A stretch of 64,000 nucleotides of DNA from an uncultured Erythrobacter sp. (lineage in GTDB: Bacteria; Pseudomonadota; Alphaproteobacteria; Sphingomonadales; Sphingomonadaceae): positions 248,001 to 312,000 of the forward strand of contig CANNBH010000001.1 of assembly GCA_947502815.1 (NCBI GenBank), in the 5' to 3' direction. How positions within the stretch are numbered: position 1 is the stretch's first letter; the number at the start of each line of letters is the position of its first letter. Of this stretch, positions 34,538-43,565 are shown piece by piece. Position numbers and translations under genes: made by a program. The notes beneath the pieces are model-generated. The model saw only the letters and a list, made by a program, of their open reading frames with translations, ran no database searches and was not told the origin of the DNA.

Positions 34538-35497
34538 CTAGGCAGCTTCGCCGTCAGCCGCAATCGGGTTTCGGGTAGCAACCGATTTTGTTGTGCCTTC
34601 GCCCTGCGCGATCCGCTTGGCCCAGCGATCCCTTATCATGTCGGATGTTTCGCGGCTCCCGTCATGAGTCCATCCCGGTTCTCTCAGCAAATACGAAAGT
34701 TTGTGCCGCCACGGGCTGCGCCAAATATCGCCAATCATCCCGATCCATTCATGAAAAACCGCCCAGACAATATTGAAACTGCCCAACTGTTTGATGATGC
34801 CATAGCGGATGCGTTCATCGTCGCGCTCCACCTCGAACGTGCCAAACATTTTGTCCCAAATGATAAAGACGCCGGCGTAATTGCGGTCGAGATAGCGCGG
34901 ATTGGTGGCGTGATGGACGCGGTGATGGCTGGGTGTGTTCATGACCGCTTCGAACCAGCGCGGCATGCGGTCAATCGCTTCGGTGTGGATCCAGAATTGG
35001 TAAATCAGGTTGAAGCCGCCACAAATTGCCAGCATCGCCGGATGAAAGCCGAGCAGAACCAAAGGCAGTGCAAACAGAAGCCCAAAGGTGAAGGCACCCG
35101 TCCAACTTTGACGCAGCGCGGTGGACAGATTGTAATGCTGGCTTGAGTGATGGTTCACATGGCTCGCCCACATCCAGCGGATGCGGTGTCCGGCGCGGTG
35201 AACCCAGTAATATTTGAGATCATCGAGCACAAAGCATAGCGGCCATGCCCACCACACCATCCACCACTGATCCCCAAAATCAAACAACCGATATTCAAAG
35301 GCGGCGATGAAGACCGCCAAAGCAAGGCCACCAAACAGCGCCCCCGCCACCGTCGAACCCAACCCAAAGCCAAGGCTCACCAAAGTGTCCATCGGCTCGT
35401 ATTTGTCGGGCGCGCGCAGGCGCGACCAGATCATCTCTGCCAAGACGGCCACGACGAACAGCGGCACGGCATATTGGGTTGGTGAAAATTCTGGCAT
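34538..35497 (-). CDS. Sterol desaturase/fatty acid hydroxylase family protein
   Basis: A 319-aa integral membrane di-iron oxygenase. Four or more hydrophobic segments surround the His boxes HRAGH, HVNHHSSQHYN and HHRVHH, the ligands of the non-haem di-iron centre. Members hydroxylate or desaturate sterols, carotenoids, hopanoids or fatty chains. It is followed by the GMC oxidoreductase, which could oxidise the hydroxyl it makes (inference). Confidence 0.9.
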   Translation of the reverse strand: MPEFSPTQYAVPLFVVAVLAEMIWSRLRAPDKYEPMDTLVSLGFGLGSTVAGALFGGLALAVFIAAFEYRLFDFGDQWWMVWWAWPLCFVLDDLKYYWVHRAGHRIRWMWASHVNHHSSQHYNLSTALRQSWTGAFTFGLLFALPLVLLGFHPAMLAICGGFNLIYQFWIHTEAIDRMPRWFEAVMNTPSHHRVHHATNPRYLDRNYAGVFIIWDKMFGTFEVERDDERIRYGIIKQLGSFNIVWAVFHEWIGMIGDIWRSPWRHKLSYLLREPGWTHDGSRETSDMIRDRWAKRIAQGEGTTKSVATRNPIAADGEAA

Positions 35498-35506
35498 AGG
35501 GCCCCG

Positions 35507-35908
35507 TTATAGCCGGTTGATCGCATCTGCCCAAGACGCGGCATCGGTTAGAGATAGGCGAACTGTGCCAAATTGCACTTCATGCGGATCAACAACCAAG
35601 CCATCGACTTCTTCACGAACTTTGGTTTTGCTGGTCAATATGCGTCCGGCAAATCGATTGCCGTGCAGCTTGATCACCATGATCCGGCCTGCTGAATCTT
35701 TGGCCAAAGCGCACTTCTTGCTGCGCGCGATCGAAACCTGTGAGGTTGCAAAGCCGTCTTCCACCTCATGAGCGGCCCGCTGCACGGCTGCCGCGTCTTG
35801 CAAGAGCGGTTTGGTCCCAAGGCCAAGCGCGCGCGCCAGACCAAAAAGGGCGAGGATCGCGAGCAGCGAAACGCCGAATTGCAAAAGGAGCGGATGTACT
35901 TCCACCAT
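35507..35908 (-). CDS. Membrane-anchored protein of unknown function
   Basis: A 133-aa protein: N-terminal membrane helix (LLLQFGVSLLAILALFGLAR), then a domain of about 95 residues with SQVSIARSKKCALAKDSAGR, IMVIKLHGNRFAGRIL and TVRLSLTDAASWADAI. I recognise no family; the strands suggest a small beta domain facing the cytoplasm. The ATG at 35908 has AGGAA 6 bases upstream. Its 3' end lies 9 bases before the sterol desaturase-family gene start, so the three may form an operon. Confidence 0.72.
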   Translation of the reverse strand: MVEVHPLLLQFGVSLLAILALFGLARALGLGTKPLLQDAAAVQRAAHEVEDGFATSQVSIARSKKCALAKDSAGRIMVIKLHGNRFAGRILTSKTKVREEVDGLVVDPHEVQFGTVRLSLTDAASWADAINRL

Positions 35909-35994
35909 GGCGAATTCCTGCAAAGCAAAAGGATTGCGGCGAGGATTGGCATAGCGCGCCATTTGCGGCAAGCAGGGCGATAAGGAGAGCCTGC

Positions 35995-37452
35995 ATGAAA
36001 CTGCCCGAAAACCTGTTCGCCAAACCGATTGCAATTGCCGCTATTGGTACGCTGATGCTCGGCACGGCGCCGCTGACCGCCGATGACCATGTGGCGCCCG
36101 ATCCTATCGCGGCGGTTGATGCGCAATCAGACCGCACCGCGCGCGTGGCTCAGGAATTGTGGGAATATGCTGAGCTTGGCTATCTTGAGACGCGTTCGAC
36201 CGGGCTGATGCAGGCTGAGCTGGAGGGCGAAGGCTTTCGCATAGAAGCCGGCATTGCCGAAATACCGACTGCATTTGTGGCGGAATGGGGCGAAGGCGGG
36301 CCTGTTATTGCCATTCTGGCTGAGATGGATGCTCTGCCAGGCATCAACCAATCGGGCGCGGCCTTTCGCGATCAGGTGGATGGCAAAGGCGCCGGCCATG
36401 CATGCGGACATAACCTGTTTGGTGCAGGGTCTTTGACCGCAGCGATTGCGGTGAAGCAATGGCTTGAGGCGACTGGTACGCCGGGACGTATCCGGCTTTA
36501 CGGCACACCAGCCGAAGAAGGCGGCTCTGGCAAAGTTTATATGACGCGGGCCGGAATGTTCGATGACGTTGATATCGCGATCCATTGGCATGCCGATGAT
36601 GTGAACAGCGCGGCGGCGCGCACCAGTCTCGCGAATCGATCGGCCAAATTCCGCTTTACCGGTGTGTCCGCCCACGCAGCGGGCGCGCCTGAGCGCGGTC
36701 GGAGCGCCTTGGACGGTGCGGAGGCCATGAATATGATGGCCAATATGATGCACGAACATATGCCCCAAGATGCGCGGATGCATTATGTGATAACGAGCGG
36801 CGGGACGGCTCCCAATGTCGTGCCAGACTTCGCCGAAGTGTTTTACTATGTGCGTCACCCCGATCCTGAGGGTGTTGAGCAAATTTGGGCTCGGCTCGAA
36901 GATGCAGCGCGCGGCGCCGCCATGGGCACTGGCACGCAGGTTGAATGGGAAATCATCCACGGAAACAATCCGCTGTTGGTGAATGAAACTTTGGCGCGCG
37001 CGATGCAGGCCAATCTGGAGACGGTTGGCGGAGTGGAATACACCGCAGAAGAGCGTGCATGGGCGCAGGAACTGCAGCAATCGTTGGGCGATGCGGCGCT
37101 TCCGTTGGAGAGTGCGGCGCAGATCCAACCCTACAATCGCAGTCTTGGATACGGCTCTACTGATGTGGGCGATGTCTCTTGGGCAACGCCGACCGTTGGC
37201 GTGCGGACAGCAACTTGGGTGCCCGGCACAAGCTCACACAGTTGGCAGGCGGTTGCTGCAAGCGGTCATTCCATCGGGCACAAAGGTGCACAAGTGGCGG
37301 CCAAGGCGATGGCTTTGATGGCGGTTGAACTGTTCACCAATCCAGAAATGCGCGCGGCGGCCCGGGCAGAATTCGATGCGGCCCGCGGTGAAGACTTCGT
37401 TTACAGCTCGCTTCTGGGCGACCGCGATCCGCCGCTCGATTATCGCCGTTAA
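35995..37452 (+). CDS. Secreted M20 family amidohydrolase
   Basis: A 485-aa zinc hydrolase related to AbgB and to indole-amide hydrolases. A signal peptide ends near APLTAD. Metal motifs: GHACGHNLFGAGS, the general base in GTPAEEGGSGKVYM, and IHWHADD. The dimerisation insert starts near RFTGVSAHAAGAPERGRSAL. The exported location suggests that it releases the acyl part of extracellular amides or dipeptides. ATG at 35995 has AAGGAGA at 7 bases, although the frame is open 85 codons further upstream. Confidence 0.92.
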   Translation: MKLPENLFAKPIAIAAIGTLMLGTAPLTADDHVAPDPIAAVDAQSDRTARVAQELWEYAELGYLETRSTGLMQAELEGEGFRIEAGIAEIPTAFVAEWGEGGPVIAILAEMDALPGINQSGAAFRDQVDGKGAGHACGHNLFGAGSLTAAIAVKQWLEATGTPGRIRLYGTPAEEGGSGKVYMTRAGMFDDVDIAIHWHADDVNSAAARTSLANRSAKFRFTGVSAHAAGAPERGRSALDGAEAMNMMANMMHEHMPQDARMHYVITSGGTAPNVVPDFAEVFYYVRHPDPEGVEQIWARLEDAARGAAMGTGTQVEWEIIHGNNPLLVNETLARAMQANLETVGGVEYTAEERAWAQELQQSLGDAALPLESAAQIQPYNRSLGYGSTDVGDVSWATPTVGVRTATWVPGTSSHSWQAVAASGHSIGHKGAQVAAKAMALMAVELFTNPEMRAAARAEFDAARGEDFVYSSLLGDRDPPLDYRR

Positions 37453-37467
37453 GTCACAATGCGGCCG

Positions 37468-37899
37468 TTATCTGGCGGCGAACATATCAAGCATGGGGCG
37501 AACCGGGCTGACATCATAACCTGCGGTCATGGCAGCGCGGGCGATGTCGTCTGGGGCAACGCCGCTTTTCGCTTGCGCTAAGGCCCAAAGCAAAGTGGAT
37601 CGCGTGCCTGAGCGGCAATAGGCAAGCACTGCGCCATCTGCCGTGTCCAAAGCGCGGACCATTTCGTCCACTTGCACCTCGCTGAAACCGGAATGGCCAA
37701 TGGGGATCGAAATATAGTCCAAGCCCGCCTCGCTCGCAGCCGCCTTGATCGCATCGCTTTGAGGTGCAGTGGGCTCTTCGCCATCTGGGCGGTTGTTTAC
37801 GATTAGGCGCACTCCGGCGGCCTTAGCCGCCGCAATATCTTCGATCGAAATTTGCGGACTGGCTAGGACTGTGTCGGAAAGTTCTCTGAAATCGCTCAT
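37468..37899 (-). CDS. TIGR01244/DUF442-type phosphatase-like protein
   Basis: A 143-aa protein with the dual-specificity-phosphatase fold of the BLH (beta-lactamase hydrolase-like) N-terminal domain: ISIEDIAAAKAAGVRLIVNN, NRPDGEEP and the P-loop AYCRSGTRS (CX5R). Relatives act with sulphide-oxidising enzymes or are fused to metallo-beta-lactamases; no such partner is nearby. Length is that of the stand-alone form. Confidence 0.87.
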   Translation of the reverse strand: MSDFRELSDTVLASPQISIEDIAAAKAAGVRLIVNNRPDGEEPTAPQSDAIKAAASEAGLDYISIPIGHSGFSEVQVDEMVRALDTADGAVLAYCRSGTRSTLLWALAQAKSGVAPDDIARAAMTAGYDVSPVRPMLDMFAAR

Positions 37900-38184
37900 T
37901 CTCGGGTGGCCCTGTGCTGCTTTGTGTGGCGTTTTGCATGCCGTTCAAATGGGACAATCGCAAGGGAATGATAAACCAGAGTGCCAATCGAAAATGTCAC
38001 AGTCTTGCGGCCTTAGATCAGCTCGCCCGTGAAATCGTTCGCCAGCCGGGCCTTTGTGCGCTATGCCAGCCGCCTCGAAGATGGACTCGGAAATTCGATA
38101 GGCCATCTGCGTTTGGTGCGACCCGTTGCCCTCGCCACCAGCGCATTGAAGGATCGGGCGGCGTGATAGGGTACGTAATAAGTT

Positions 38185-38976
38185 ATGGGTTACGACAGGG
38201 GACGTCGGCGCGGCCGGGACAAGCGCGACGGTTTCGGCGAGGATAGCTTTGATCCTTTTGGTGGTGGTGGAGACGGATTCTCACCGCCCAACGACTTTGG
38301 AAATGATCGTGGCGGTGGCAATCGCTACGGCGGTGGTGATCGTCATGGCGGCGGAGGCGGCGGCGACCGTTTCGGCGGCGGCGGTGATCGCTTTGGCGGT
38401 GGCGGCCCACGTGGCGGCGGCGAAGGCGGCCCACGCGGCGGTGGCGCAGGCGGCGGAGCTGGAGGCGGTGGTTTCAACCGCATGCCGGCTCAGGTTGTCG
38501 GCACCGGAAAAGGCACTGTGAAATTCTTCAACGGCCAAAAAGGCTTTGGCTTCATTCAGCAAGAAACCGGCGGCGAAGATGTGTTTGTGCATATCAGCGC
38601 GGTCGAACGCGCTGGCCTAGAAGGCTTGGCCGAAGGTCAAGAGCTAGAGTTCAATCTGGTTGATCGCGGCGGAAAAGTTTCGGCGCAGGATCTTCAGATT
38701 GTTGGCGATGTTATCGCTGCTCCAGCCGCTGAAGGCCCTCCCAAGCGCGAGCTGACGGGTGAAAAAGCCACTGGGACGGTCAAGTTCTTCAATTCCATGA
38801 AGGGTTTTGGCTTCCTAGTTCGTGACGATGGCCAACCCGATGCGTTCGTTCATATCAGCGCGGTTGAACGGTCAGGCCTGACTACGATTAATGAAGGTGA
38901 ACGTTTTCAGTTCGACCTCGAAGTTGATCGACGAGGCAAGCACTCAGCGGTCAATTTGGTGCCTGTTCAGGAATAA
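38185..38976 (+). CDS. Two-domain cold-shock protein with glycine-rich N-terminus
   Basis: A 263-aa protein. Residues ~1-100 are a low-complexity Gly/Arg/Asp region with [20 protein letters not shown] repeats. Two cold-shock domains follow: [19 protein letters not shown]...[14 protein letters not shown] and [20 protein letters not shown]...[14 protein letters not shown], each with RNP1 and RNP2. Such proteins bind single-stranded RNA and melt structure. Double-CSD proteins are common in alphaproteobacteria; the long glycine-rich leader is less so and recalls RGG regions of eukaryotic RNA-binding proteins. A terminator-like hairpin follows. Confidence 0.92.
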   Translation: MGYDRGRRRGRDKRDGFGEDSFDPFGGGGDGFSPPNDFGNDRGGGNRYGGGDRHGGGGGGDRFGGGGDRFGGGGPRGGGEGGPRGGGAGGGAGGGGFNRMPAQVVGTGKGTVKFFNGQKGFGFIQQETGGEDVFVHISAVERAGLEGLAEGQELEFNLVDRGGKVSAQDLQIVGDVIAAPAAEGPPKRELTGEKATGTVKFFNSMKGFGFLVRDDGQPDAFVHISAVERSGLTTINEGERFQFDLEVDRRGKHSAVNLVPVQE

Positions 38977-39033
38977 GTTCCAGCATCAATTGGTCGTTTA
39001 GTTTTAAACGAGAGCGGCCTTTGTACGATTTAT

Positions 39034-39070
39034 GATGGCGGCTCTTTAAAAAAGGGGCCGCCATCTGCTT
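39034..39070 (+). terminator. Terminator-like hairpin after the cold-shock gene
   Basis: GATGGCGGC (39034-39042) pairs with GCCGCCATC (39057-39065), 14-base loop, followed by TGCTTTT. It lies about 57 bases after the cold-shock stop and 56 bases before argD. Confidence 0.75.
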
Positions 39071-39126
39071 TTGGGCTTCATCGCGAAGCGGCCTTCCAGA
39101 AACATTTTTGAAATTGGGAAAATTCT

Positions 39127-40326
39127 ATGTCGATATCACCGCTTATGCCTGTCTATCCGCGTTGCAGAGTGCGGCCCGTGCGCGGCGAACATTGCCATCT
39201 TATCGACGAAGATGGCACGCGTTATCTCGATTTTGCGAGCGGAATTGCCGTGAACTTGCTTGGCCATTCGCACGAAGGTTTGATCGGAGCAATCCAAGAA
39301 CAAGCCGCGACCCTAATGCATGTGTCGAACCTTTACGGCAGCCCTCAGGGTGAGAAATTGTCCCAGCAATTGGTCGATAACACCTTTGCCGACACTGTTT
39401 TCTTCACCAATTCCGGCGCGGAAGCGGTTGAAGGCGCCATCAAAGCGGCGCGTGCCTATCATCAAAATGCCGGTGATGAAGGAGATAAAAATCGGTTTGA
39501 GCTGATCACATTCGCCAACGCATTTCACGGACGGACGATGGCCACAATCAGCGCATCGAACCAAACCAAAATGCACCATGGTTTTTCACCGCTGCTCGAT
39601 GGCTTCAAATATGCCGAATTCGACGATCTCGAAGCAGCAAAGGCCCTAATCAACGCCAACACCGCCGGATTCTTGGTTGAACCGATTCAAGGCGAGGGCG
39701 GCATTCGCCCTGCGTCGCAGGAGTTTATGCAGGGCCTGCGCGCGTTGTGTGATGAGCATGATTTGATGTTGGTCCTTGATGAAGTGCAGTGTGGCGTCGC
39801 GCGTACGGGCAAACTCTATGCGCATGAACATTATGGGATCGAGCCAGATATTCTCGCCACAGCCAAAGGCCTAGGCGGCGGTTTCCCGATCGGCGCGGTG
39901 CTTGCGACGGAAAAGGCGGCGCGCGGCATGACTTTTGGCACACATGGTTCAACCTATGGCGGCAATCCGCTGGGCATGGCAGCAGGCGGCGCCGTGATGG
40001 ACGCCGTGGCCAACGAGGAGTTCCTTGCAGAGGTTACCGAAAAAGGGGAGCGGATCCGCAGCCGGCTTGAACAGTTTATTGGCAACTATCCCGATCTGTT
40101 TGAATTGGTGCGGGGCAAGGGGCTAATGCTCGGCATTAAAATGAAGGTCGAAAGTCGGCCTTTCTTTGTCCATCTGCGCGATAATCACCAATTGCTGACT
40201 GTGGCGGCAGGGGATCAAACTTTGCGCGTCATCCCTCCATTGGTGATCGGTGATGCTGAAATCGAAGAATTCTTCGACAAGCTGTCAGCTGGCGCCGCCA
40301 GCTTTTCAGTCTCGGAGCCCGCATGA
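39127..40326 (+). CDS. argD: Acetylornithine aminotransferase
   Basis: A 399-aa PLP enzyme of class III aminotransferases that makes N-acetylornithine for arginine synthesis (and may serve as succinyldiaminopimelate aminotransferase). [20 protein letters not shown] is the substrate loop, [14 protein letters not shown] the PLP-binding Asp region and [16 protein letters not shown] contains the Schiff-base Lys. The assignment to ArgD rests on the overlap with argF (ATGA, 4 bases). Confidence 0.94.
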   Translation: MSISPLMPVYPRCRVRPVRGEHCHLIDEDGTRYLDFASGIAVNLLGHSHEGLIGAIQEQAATLMHVSNLYGSPQGEKLSQQLVDNTFADTVFFTNSGAEAVEGAIKAARAYHQNAGDEGDKNRFELITFANAFHGRTMATISASNQTKMHHGFSPLLDGFKYAEFDDLEAAKALINANTAGFLVEPIQGEGGIRPASQEFMQGLRALCDEHDLMLVLDEVQCGVARTGKLYAHEHYGIEPDILATAKGLGGGFPIGAVLATEKAARGMTFGTHGSTYGGNPLGMAAGGAVMDAVANEEFLAEVTEKGERIRSRLEQFIGNYPDLFELVRGKGLMLGIKMKVESRPFFVHLRDNHQLLTVAAGDQTLRVIPPLVIGDAEIEEFFDKLSAGAASFSVSEPA

Positions 40327-41267
40327 TGGAGCACACTCAGCAGCACCGGCACTTCCTTGACCTTGGCGATGCTGGAACGGATGCGATTGCGGCGATGATT
40401 GCTGATGCCCTAGACCGTAAGGCAGCGCGGGCGGATTGGCCCAAGGGTCAGGCGGATACAGACGCTCCGCTTGCTGGGCGAGTGCTCGCTTTGGTTTTTG
40501 AGAAAAATTCAACTCGGACTCGGGTCAGCTTTGATATCGCTATGCGTCAATTGGGAGGTACGGTCTTGATCCTAGAGGCTGGATCAAGCCAGCTTGGCCG
40601 AGGCGAAAGCATAGCCGATACCGCTCGCGTGCTCAGCCGGATGGTCGATGCAATCATGCTGAGAACCGATGATCACGCAAAGATCGAAGAAATGGCGAAG
40701 CATGCCAGTGTTCCTGTCATCAACGGCCTAACGGACCGATCCCATCCGTGCCAAATTGTTGCCGATTTGCTGACGGTCATCGAACATCGCAAAGCGTTAC
40801 CCGGCCTGGAGGTTGCGTGGTTCGGTGATGGCAACAACGTTCTGCATTCTGTTCTGGAGGCCGCCGGGTTGATGAAATTCAACGTCCGCGTCGCCACGCC
40901 CGAAGGCTTTGAGCCGGACCCTGGCTTTGTCGAAATGGCGCGGTCATGCGGATCGGTGATCACAATGGGCAACAACGCCAGTGAGGCGGCCGCGGGTGCG
41001 GATGTGTTGGTAACCGACACTTGGATTTCGATGGGACAGGATGATGCCGACGAAAAACGCGCTGCGATGGCACCGTATCAAGTGAATGCCGAGCTGATGG
41101 CTAAGGCAAAGCCAGATGCGGTGTTTTTGCATTGTTTGCCTGCACATGTTGGCGAAGAAGTATCGCAAGACGTTTTTGAAGGGCCGCAATCCGTCGTGTT
41201 CGATGAAGCGGAAAATCGCATCCATGCGCAGAAATCGGTGCTGCTATGGAGCTTTGGACTGCTCTAA
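40323..41267 (+). CDS. argF: Ornithine carbamoyltransferase
   Basis: A 314-aa enzyme that condenses carbamoyl phosphate with ornithine to citrulline. The carbamoyl-phosphate motif [15 protein letters not shown] (STRT), the DHPCQ-type [16 protein letters not shown] and the ornithine motif [13 protein letters not shown] are all intact, with length typical of the anabolic form. It follows argD with overlapping start, and hslO lies 72 bases downstream in the same direction. Confidence 0.96.
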   Translation: MMEHTQQHRHFLDLGDAGTDAIAAMIADALDRKAARADWPKGQADTDAPLAGRVLALVFEKNSTRTRVSFDIAMRQLGGTVLILEAGSSQLGRGESIADTARVLSRMVDAIMLRTDDHAKIEEMAKHASVPVINGLTDRSHPCQIVADLLTVIEHRKALPGLEVAWFGDGNNVLHSVLEAAGLMKFNVRVATPEGFEPDPGFVEMARSCGSVITMGNNASEAAAGADVLVTDTWISMGQDDADEKRAAMAPYQVNAELMAKAKPDAVFLHCLPAHVGEEVSQDVFEGPQSVVFDEAENRIHAQKSVLLWSFGLL

Positions 41268-41339
41268 TCGTTCGCTGAGAGACCATTGTCTGTGCGTAGG
41301 GGGCTTAAAGCCAGCCGTGCGCACACCATATGGGCGATT

Positions 41340-42236
41340 ATGAATACGCTGACCGAAACATTTGCCGACAAGTTGCTCGGATTTACGCTGCCGACACGCA
41401 ATGCGCGCGCGCGCGCCGTGCGTCTGGATACGGTCATAGCTGACGTTCTGTCGGCGCATGACTATCCGCCACCTGTGACGCACCTGTTGAGCGAGGCACT
41501 TGTGTTGGCGGCTCTAATGGGGGGATTGCTGAAAGCGGATGGCGACGATGCGCAGCTGACTATGCAGGCGCAGACCAAAACCGGGGTCGTCTCGCTCTTG
41601 GTGTGCGATTATCGCGGAGGAAAATTGCGCGGATATGCCGATTTCGATGCCGAGCGTTTGGCAAAGCTGGGTGCAAATCCTTCGCTATCAGCGTTGTTTG
41701 GCGAAGGGTTCTTGGCGATCACTTTTGAGACAGGCGCAGAACAGCGTTATCAAGGGATTGTGCCGCTTGAAGGAGAAACGTTGGCTGAAGCTTGCGAGGC
41801 GTACTTCAGCCAGTCTGAACAAGTTCCAACGATGATCCGGATTGCTAGCCGATCCAGCGGGACTGACTGCGTCGCGGCGGGACTTTTGATCCAACACTTG
41901 CCTGACGGTGAGGAGGGACGAGAGCGTTTGCATGTGAGGTTGGACCACCCCGACTGGGAGCATGTGTCCACTATGGCGAGCACTATCAGCCACGATGAGT
42001 TGTTGGATCCATCCCTGTCTCTTGAAGATATCACTTGGCGATTGTTTCACGAAGAAGATGAAATTCGCATCCAACCCGGCAACCCATTGGCGCGCGGATG
42101 CCGCTGCAGTGCCGATTATTATGTGTCGGTCTTGAAACGCTTTCCAGAAAGTGAGCGCGCTGAAATGCGTGGCGAAGACGGGCAGATTGCAGTGGACTGC
42201 GCGTTTTGCGCAAAGAAATTTGAGTTGGCTCTTTGA
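41340..42236 (+). CDS. hslO: Redox-regulated chaperone Hsp33
   Basis: A 298-aa chaperone activated by oxidative unfolding. The C-terminal zinc centre is present as CRCSADYY and CAFCAKKF (CXC ... CXXC), and the N-terminal domain carries GGLLKADGDDAQLTMQAQ and the GYADFD strand. The argDF-hslO order is a conserved alphaproteobacterial arrangement as I recall it. The ATG at 41340 begins MNTLTETFADKLLGF; an earlier start at 41286 has no support. Confidence 0.94.
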   Translation: MNTLTETFADKLLGFTLPTRNARARAVRLDTVIADVLSAHDYPPPVTHLLSEALVLAALMGGLLKADGDDAQLTMQAQTKTGVVSLLVCDYRGGKLRGYADFDAERLAKLGANPSLSALFGEGFLAITFETGAEQRYQGIVPLEGETLAEACEAYFSQSEQVPTMIRIASRSSGTDCVAAGLLIQHLPDGEEGRERLHVRLDHPDWEHVSTMASTISHDELLDPSLSLEDITWRLFHEEDEIRIQPGNPLARGCRCSADYYVSVLKRFPESERAEMRGEDGQIAVDCAFCAKKFELAL

Positions 42237-42335
42237 GGATACGAACCGGATCCCCTTATCGCTGTTCAGGCACGGCTCATCGCGCAAATCTATTCTTGCC
42301 ACAAATTGGCGAAAGGTTTGATTGAAAGTCTCTTG

Positions 42336-42749
42336 ATGAAAAAGCGTGCCCTCCTCTCTCCAATCGGCGTCTCTGCCGTTGTTGGCATGATTGCCTTAGG
42401 ATTGGCCTTGCCCGTCGCCGCGCAGTCAGATGGCTTGGCGATGCTTGCTGGCTTGGCAAAAGGGGAATGGACGATCCAACACCGAGATGGATCGGTAGAT
42501 CAAAAGATTTGCGTAAAGACGGGAGAGGAATTGATTCAGCTTCGCCATGTCGAAAGCGGGTGTAGCCGATTTGTCGTTGAAGATGCTAGCAGCCGTGTGA
42601 CGGTGCAGTATACCTGTCCCGGCAATGGATATGGACGGACTGACATCCGCAAGGAAACCGGTTCTCTCGTGCAAATTGAAAGCCAGGGAATTTCTACCGG
42701 ACTGCCTTTCCAGATCACTGCAGAGGCGCGGCGCACCGGAACTTGTTAG
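42336..42749 (+). CDS. Secreted DUF3617-like protein
   Basis: A 137-aa exported protein, signal peptide ending LPVAAQ (about residue 30). The mature part holds GEWTIQHRDGSVDQKICV, two Cys in ESGCSRFVVED and VQYTCPGNGYGRTDIRKETG, and ends EARRTGTC; this pattern of G-W, paired Cys, G-G-x-T and a terminal Arg-Cys matches DUF3617 as I know it. Function is unknown. ATG at 42336 is chosen for the signal peptide. Confidence 0.78.
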   Translation: MKKRALLSPIGVSAVVGMIALGLALPVAAQSDGLAMLAGLAKGEWTIQHRDGSVDQKICVKTGEELIQLRHVESGCSRFVVEDASSRVTVQYTCPGNGYGRTDIRKETGSLVQIESQGISTGLPFQITAEARRTGTC

Positions 42750-42809
42750 ACGATTCGCTGATGGCGAGAAGATATTGCCAATCCCCTTCTTGCCGCTAAT
42801 CGGTTTTCC

Positions 42810-43508
42810 ATGACTGAAAAATTATCTTCACCTACGAAGCCGAAAGCAATTGTTTTGCTTTCGGGCGGGCTTGATTCAATGGTAACGGCCGCACTCGCTC
42901 AAGAAAGCGGCTACGATGTTCATGCCCTTACGGTTGACTACGGTCAGCGCCACCGTTTGGAATTGGCATCATCCAAAACCATCGCTGCGAAACTGGGGCT
43001 AACCAGCCGCGTGGAGCTTGCCCTCGACCTAAGGGCATTCGGAAGCTCTGCGCTCACCGACGATATTGATGTGCCAAAAAGCGGCGTTGGAGATGATATT
43101 CCGGTAACCTATGTCCCCGCACGCAACCTCGTTTTCCTCGCGCTTACAACGGCGTGCGCTGAAGCGGCGGGGGCCAATGATGTGTTTATTGGAGTGAACG
43201 CGCTGGATTATTCTGGGTATCCCGATTGCCGCCCAGAATTCATCGAAAGCTTTGCTGAGACTGCTAGGTTGGGAACCAAGAGTGGCGTGGAAGGGGTGCC
43301 GTTCACCATCCATGCTCCGCTGCAACATATGACCAAAGCTGACATAGCTAGGGAATGTGCGCGGCTCGATCTGAACCCTGCTTGGAGCTGGTCTTGCTAC
43401 GACCCTACCTCAAGAGGAATCGCATGCGGCCAATGCGATTCCTGCCGCCTACGCAAAAAGGGTTTTGCGCAAGCAGGAATAGTCGATAGCACTGTGTATT
43501 CAGAGTAA
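42810..43508 (+). CDS. queC: 7-cyano-7-deazaguanine synthase
   Basis: A 232-aa ATP-dependent enzyme that turns 7-carboxy-7-deazaguanine into preQ0 for queuosine tRNA modification. The PP-loop LLSGGLDSMVTAALAQ and the zinc motif CGQCDSCRLRKKGF (with the preceding Cys in SWSCYDPT) are visible. queD, queE and folE are not in the window, so preQ0 genes are dispersed. Confidence 0.96.
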   Translation: MTEKLSSPTKPKAIVLLSGGLDSMVTAALAQESGYDVHALTVDYGQRHRLELASSKTIAAKLGLTSRVELALDLRAFGSSALTDDIDVPKSGVGDDIPVTYVPARNLVFLALTTACAEAAGANDVFIGVNALDYSGYPDCRPEFIESFAETARLGTKSGVEGVPFTIHAPLQHMTKADIARECARLDLNPAWSWSCYDPTSRGIACGQCDSCRLRKKGFAQAGIVDSTVYSE

Positions 43509-43565
43509 GGCGCCTAAACAGACGCTGAAAAAATCAAAAAAAGAATTTGCTCAGGGGAAGATCCA

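Noticed and set aside
37900..38184. Open frames of ~85-110 aa between the DUF442-type gene and the cold-shock gene.
   Set aside because: Composition is not protein-like, no ribosome site, and the longest frame runs into the cold-shock gene in another phase. I see only a promoter region.
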